A program made the position numbers and the translations under genes. From Tannerella sp. (GTDB lineage: Bacteria > Bacteroidota > Bacteroidia > Bacteroidales > Tannerellaceae), in assembly GCA_031289515.1 (NCBI GenBank), contig JAITPH010000100.1, positions 1 through 7,810 of the forward strand: a stretch of DNA of 7,810 bases. Reading direction: 5' to 3'. Positions 4,361 to 7,810 of the stretch are shown piece by piece. Below the pieces are notes generated by a model. That model worked only from the letters and a program-made list of their open reading frames with translations. It had not been told where the DNA came from and did not search any database. The stretch's first letter is position 1. Every line of letters begins with the position of its first letter.

Positions 4361-7246
4361 ATGAGGGTAAGCAAAAAGAAAAAACCGTCCGGCGACAGCG
4401 TCGACGACGATGGCTGCATCACGGTCAAAGGCGCTCGCGTAAACAATCTCAAGAATATCGACGTCAAGATACCGCGCGACAGGTTTGTCGTAATAACCGG
4501 ACTGTCCGGCAGCGGCAAGTCGTCGCTTGCTTTCGACACGCTGTATGCCGAAGGGCAGCGCCGGTACGTCGAAAGCCTTTCGTCGTATGCGCGCCTGTTT
4601 CTCGGAAAGATAAAGAAGCCCGAATGCGACTATATAAAAGGCATTCCGCCGGCAATTGCAATAGAGCAGAAAGTGACCGTCCGCAATCCGCGCTCGACGG
4701 TAGGCACTTCGACCGAGATATACGAATACATGCGTCTGCTCTTTTCGCGAATAGGCAAAACCGTCTCGCCTGTTTCGGGCGAAGAAATCAAAAAGCACAA
4801 TGTTCAGGACGTGGTAAACAAGGCGCTGTCGTATCCCGAAGGCGTCCGTTTCGCGATTTTCGCCCCGCTGGTTGTGCCCAAGGGAAGGAAGTTGAAAGAA
4901 CATCTGGAAATACTTCAGAAGGAAGGATACTCGCGGCTGGAAGTCAACGGCGAGATATGCCGTATTCAGGATGTCACGGAAAGCAAGAAACTGCCCGGCA
5001 TCAAGGATATCGAGATACTGATAGACCGCATGACGGTATCGGACGACAAGCTGCTGAAGAGCCGGCTTGCCGATTCGGTCGAAACGGCGTTCTTTGAAGG
5101 CTTCGACTTGTGCCGGCTGAAAGTATACGCCGGAGAAACGGCCGAAGTATTCGAGTTCTCAAAGAGATTCGAGGCCGACGGCGTCAAGTTTGAAGAGCCG
5201 TCCGACCTGATGTTCAATTTCAACAATCCGGCCGGAGCATGTCCTAAATGCGATGGATTCGGCAAGGTGCTCGGCATAGACGAAAATCTTGTCGTTCCCG
5301 ACAAAAGCCTGTCGGTCTACGACGGCGCCGTCGCCTGCTGGCAGGGCGAAGTCATGAGCGAGTGGCGGAAAGACTTTATCACCAAAAGCGCACGGTACAG
5401 ATTTCCCATCCACAGACCGTACTTCGACCTCTCCCACGACGACAGGAAATTCCTCTGGGAAGGCACGATGAACATAAACGGCATAAACGACTTCTTCAAT
5501 CATTTGCAGAGCAATATCTACAAGATACAGTGCCGCGTGATGCTGGCGCGTTACAGAGGCAAGACCACCTGTCCCGCCTGCAAGGGCAGCCGCCTGAAAC
5601 CGACGGCGATGTACGTAAAGGTCGGCGGCAGAAATATTTCGGAGCTGGCGATGATGCCGATAACGGAACTGAAACAGTTTTTCGACAGTCTTGAACTGAA
5701 CGCGACCGACGCCGCAATATCCCGCCGCCTTGTAACAGAGATAGACAGCCGTCTCAGGTTTTTGCTCGACGTCGGACTTGGTTACCTCGCCTTAGACCGC
5801 CTCTCGTCTACACTGTCGGGCGGCGAAAGTCAGCGGATAAGCCTTGCCACATCGCTCGGCAGCAGCCTCGTCGGATCGCTTTACGTGCTCGACGAGCCGA
5901 GTATCGGCCTGCACTCGCGCGATACGGACAGGCTGATAAGCGTCATGCGGCAACTCAAGGAAGTGGGCAATACGGTCGTCGTCGTCGAGCACGACGAGGA
6001 GATAATCCGTGCTGCCGACTACATTATAGATATAGGTCCCGCCGCCGGAAGGCTCGGCGGAGAGGTGATGTATCAGGGTGACACGGCGGATTTGCGGAAC
6101 GGCGGCAGCAACAGTTATACGGTCCGCTATCTGACCGGCGAGGAGCAGATCGAAGTCCCGAAATATACACGTCCGTGGAATCAGTATATCGAGATAAGGG
6201 GAGCGATGAAGAACAATCTCAAGAGAATCGACGTGAAGTTTCCGTTGCGGGTGATGACGGTCGTTACCGGCGTCAGCGGCTCCGGGAAGAGTTCGCTGGT
6301 GAGGGATATATTCTACGAAGGCGTAAAAAGGCTGCTCGACGATGCTCCGCACTCGGTCGAATGTTCGTCGATAAGCGGAGACGTCAGTCAGATAAAGGCG
6401 ATTGAGTTTGTCGACCAAAATTCTATCGGAAAGAGTTCGCGCTCGAATCCGGTCACGTATATCGGCGCTTACGACGAGATACGCAGACTGTTCGCCGAAT
6501 TGCCGCTGTCGAAGCGAATGGGCTTTTCGGCGGCGCGGTTTTCGTTTAACAAGGAAGGCGGACGGTGCGAGGAATGCAAGGGCGAAGGCTCAATTACGGT
6601 CGAGATGCAGTTTATGGCAGACATATCGCTTGAATGCGATGTCTGTCACGGAAAGCGTTTCAAGCCCGAAATACTTGAAATCGAATATCACGGCGTCAAT
6701 ATTTATGACATGCTTGATATGACGATCGATCAGGCGATAGAGTTTCTGGACGGTAAAAAAGACGCGCAGGCAAATAAGGTAGTCAGGAAACTGATGCCGT
6801 TGAAGGATGTAGGGCTTGGATACATAAAACTCGGTCAGACGTCGTCGACATTGTCGGGAGGCGAGAATCAGCGCGTCAAGCTCGCATTTTATCTAAGTCT
6901 GGAGAAGCCGGAGCCGATGCTGTTCGTGTTCGACGAGCCTACGACCGGACTGCATTTTCACGACATAAAGACATTGCTCAAAGCCTTCGACGCCCTCATC
7001 GGCAAAGGTCATACGGTAGTAATAATCGAACATCATGCGGATGTCATAAAATGTGCCGATTACGTCATTGACTTAGGTCCCGAAGGCGGCAAGGAAGGCG
7101 GCAACGTAGTCTGCACCGGAACGCCAAAAGAAATAGCGTCCTGTAAAGAATCATATACGGGACGCTATCTGAAGAAAAGCCTCCCCCCTGACAGCCTCCC
7201 CCCTGCCCCCTCCGAGGGAGGGGGAGAAGCCTCCGGGTGTTTATAA
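4361..7246 (+). CDS. uvrA: Excinuclease ABC subunit UvrA
   Basis: UvrA is the DNA-damage sensor of nucleotide excision repair: a dimeric ABC ATPase that finds lesions and loads UvrB. The 961-residue product has both ATPase modules. Module 1 has Walker A GLSGSGKSS (47-55), signature LSGGESQR (485-492), Walker B VLDEP (D511, E512) and H544. Module 2 has GVSGSGKSS (637-645), LSGGENQR (831-838), VFDEP (D858, E859) and H891. Cysteine pairs sit at C294/C297 with C404/C407 and at C736/C739 with C759/C762; the latter form the DNA-binding zinc module. Where many UvrA proteins have CPxCG after the first EIYEYMRLLF region, this one has SPVSG (136-140). The segment FVDQNSIGKSSRSNPVTYI fits the Bacteroidota-type UvrA as I recall it; such genomes often carry two paralogues. 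A GTG at 4346 overlapping the yccF stop (GTGA) would add five residues. The last 22 residues (940-961) come from a GC-rich repeat and are not family sequence. Confidence 0.96.
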   Translation: MRVSKKKKPSGDSVDDDGCITVKGARVNNLKNIDVKIPRDRFVVITGLSGSGKSSLAFDTLYAEGQRRYVESLSSYARLFLGKIKKPECDYIKGIPPAIAIEQKVTVRNPRSTVGTSTEIYEYMRLLFSRIGKTVSPVSGEEIKKHNVQDVVNKALSYPEGVRFAIFAPLVVPKGRKLKEHLEILQKEGYSRLEVNGEICRIQDVTESKKLPGIKDIEILIDRMTVSDDKLLKSRLADSVETAFFEGFDLCRLKVYAGETAEVFEFSKRFEADGVKFEEPSDLMFNFNNPAGACPKCDGFGKVLGIDENLVVPDKSLSVYDGAVACWQGEVMSEWRKDFITKSARYRFPIHRPYFDLSHDDRKFLWEGTMNINGINDFFNHLQSNIYKIQCRVMLARYRGKTTCPACKGSRLKPTAMYVKVGGRNISELAMMPITELKQFFDSLELNATDAAISRRLVTEIDSRLRFLLDVGLGYLALDRLSSTLSGGESQRISLATSLGSSLVGSLYVLDEPSIGLHSRDTDRLISVMRQLKEVGNTVVVVEHDEEIIRAADYIIDIGPAAGRLGGEVMYQGDTADLRNGGSNSYTVRYLTGEEQIEVPKYTRPWNQYIEIRGAMKNNLKRIDVKFPLRVMTVVTGVSGSGKSSLVRDIFYEGVKRLLDDAPHSVECSSISGDVSQIKAIEFVDQNSIGKSSRSNPVTYIGAYDEIRRLFAELPLSKRMGFSAARFSFNKEGGRCEECKGEGSITVEMQFMADISLECDVCHGKRFKPEILEIEYHGVNIYDMLDMTIDQAIEFLDGKKDAQANKVVRKLMPLKDVGLGYIKLGQTSSTLSGGENQRVKLAFYLSLEKPEPMLFVFDEPTTGLHFHDIKTLLKAFDALIGKGHTVVIIEHHADVIKCADYVIDLGPEGGKEGGNVVCTGTPKEIASCKESYTGRYLKKSLPPDSLPPAPSEGGGEASGCL
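7178..7226 (+). repeat. GC-rich repeat forming the end of uvrA
   Basis: AGCCTCCCCCCTG occurs twice with a 15-bp period (7178-7190 and 7193-7205). It is followed by a hairpin, CCCCCTCC-GAG-GGAGGGGG (7206-7224). Read in the uvrA frame it gives SLPPDSLPPAPSEGGG. The part from 7201 to 7226 recurs inverted at 7329-7354 with one mismatch in 26. This type of C/G-rich palindrome resembles intergenic repeats I recall from Bacteroidota genomes. Confidence 0.8.
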
Positions 7247-7267
7247 TCCGGATTTATTTGCGGATTA
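7244..7267. other. Weak stem-loop overlapping the uvrA stop
   Basis: TAATCCG (7244-7250) and CGGATTA (7261-7267) pair around a 10-nt loop. The left arm includes the uvrA stop codon. No T-run follows on either strand, so a terminator role is unproven. The rest of the 115-nt convergent spacer, apart from the inverted repeat near 7329, shows no recognisable feature. Confidence 0.35.
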
Positions 7268-7328
7268 AAAATTCTCATACTCCATTGCACAATATTACAA
7301 ATCCTGCACAACTCGGCAACTTACTTTT

Positions 7329-7354
7329 CTCCCCCTCCCGCGGAGGGGGCAGGG
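7329..7354 (-). repeat. Inverted copy of the GC-rich repeat
   Basis: The reverse complement of this segment matches 7201-7226 at 25 of 26 positions. It contains its own hairpin, CCCCCTCC-CGC-GGAGGGGG (7331-7349). It ends 7 nt from the stop codon of the convergent S9 peptidase gene, so each of the two convergent genes has one copy at its 3' end, pointing outward from its stop region. Confidence 0.8.
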
Positions 7355-7361
7355 CGCAGGC

Positions 7362-7810
7362 TCATTTCCCAAGATATTTTTTAAGCCACTGATCCTGTTC
7401 CCACAAGACATGCAGGACGGATTCCTTAGCTGCATATCCGTGCGCTTCCTTGGGCAGGATTACGAGGCGGGCAGGCGCTCCGAAGCCTTTCAGCGCATTG
7501 AAGTATCTTTCGCTTTGCATTGTATGCGTTCCGGTGTTGTTGTCGTCGCCGCCGTGGATTAGCAGTAGCGGATGTTTCATCTTGTCGGCGTGCATGAACG
7601 GCGACATCGTGTTGTACACGCCGGGCGCTTCCCAGTAGTTGCGTTCTTCGGACTGGAAACCGAACGGCGTAAGCGAGCGGTTGTATGCTCCGCTCCGGGC
7701 TATTCCGGCGGCAAACAGGTCGCTGTACGTAAGCAAATTCGCCGTCATAAACGCTCCGTACGAATGTCCTCCGACGGCAACCCTTTTTCGGTCTATGAAA
7801 CCTCGGCTGT
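7362..7810 (-). CDS. S9D glutamyl-endopeptidase-like prolyl oligopeptidase family protein, C-terminal part (partial)
   Basis: The frame stays open to the window edge, so this is the last 148 residues of a longer protein; full family members run to about 800 residues with a beta-propeller in front. The alpha/beta-hydrolase catalytic triad is visible: the nucleophile in GGHSYGAFMTANLL (S16 of the fragment), the aspartate in LLLIHGGDDNNTGT (D89) and the histidine in LPKEAHGYAA (H123). The segments YNRSLTPFGFQSEERNYWEA, MSPFMHADK, MQSERYFNALKGFGA and ESVLHVLWE match the S9D (glutamyl endopeptidase-like) branch as I remember it. It probably hydrolyses peptides and, given the family, may be exported, but the N terminus is outside the window. 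An internal ATG at 7748 lies after the nucleophile serine and cannot be the true start. The gene converges on uvrA. Confidence 0.9.
   Translation of the reverse strand, partial: SRGFIDRKRVAVGGHSYGAFMTANLLTYSDLFAAGIARSGAYNRSLTPFGFQSEERNYWEAPGVYNTMSPFMHADKMKHPLLLIHGGDDNNTGTHTMQSERYFNALKGFGAPARLVILPKEAHGYAAKESVLHVLWEQDQWLKKYLGK

Noticed and set aside
3965..4903. A 312-codon minus-strand open frame opposite yccF and the start of uvrA
   Set aside because: It spans three gene regions antisense, has no family-like motif, and reflects the codon use of the genes on the plus strand.
7206..7224. Intrinsic terminator of uvrA
   Set aside because: The stem lies inside the coding sequence and is followed by AGAAGCC with no T-run. 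It is better described as part of a repeat.

Overview
The window looks like chromosomal DNA of a member of the Bacteroidota, most likely order Bacteroidales. Three things point there: a DUF4286-ruvC gene pair; a uvrA and an S9D peptidase whose sequences match the Bacteroidota types as I remember them; and promoter-like boxes of the TTTG-N20-TAnnTTTG kind used by the Bacteroidota primary sigma factor. Genus and species cannot be read from the sequence. The gene content is core (recombination, excision repair, cell-wall turnover, peptide degradation). I see no defence system, mobile-element enzyme, RNA gene or CRISPR array.

Layout. Positions 1-469 hold no convincing gene, apart from a possible last 22 codons of a gene entering from the left. 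This stretch is packed with small repeats: a heptamer tandem repeat, palindromic elements with GTCATTGCG ends, a nested inverted repeat around 167-299, a perfect 17-bp inverted repeat at 301-346, and a shorter stem at 367-395. Positions 470-1347 (minus strand) carry a DUF4286 gene and ruvC, whose coding sequences touch or overlap at TGATG. Positions 1348-1460 form a compact divergent promoter region. Positions 1461-7246 (plus strand) carry four closely packed genes: an exported NamZ/DUF1343 exo-muramidase, an M23 lipoprotein endopeptidase, a YccF membrane protein and uvrA. Their junctions are 20 nt apart, a 17-nt overlap, and 11 nt apart (or a GTGA overlap). Positions 7362-7810 (minus strand) hold the C-terminal part of an S9D glutamyl-endopeptidase-like gene, convergent with uvrA and cut by the window edge.

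How the genes may work together. NamZ and the M23 enzyme both act on peptidoglycan outside the cytoplasm, one on the glycan strand and one on the peptide cross-links, so they make a sensible turnover pair. YccF is an inner-membrane protein of unknown role. UvrA begins nucleotide excision repair, and RuvC on the other strand resolves Holliday junctions. The closeness of the repair genes to the wall genes may be no more than conserved gene order.

The observations most worth a second look are the repeats invading gene ends. The last 22 residues of UvrA are encoded by a GC-rich intergenic-type repeat, and an inverted copy of part of it lies 102 nt away beside the end of the convergent gene. NamZ has a 9-bp minisatellite just after its signal peptide. 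None of this amounts to a new biological system.
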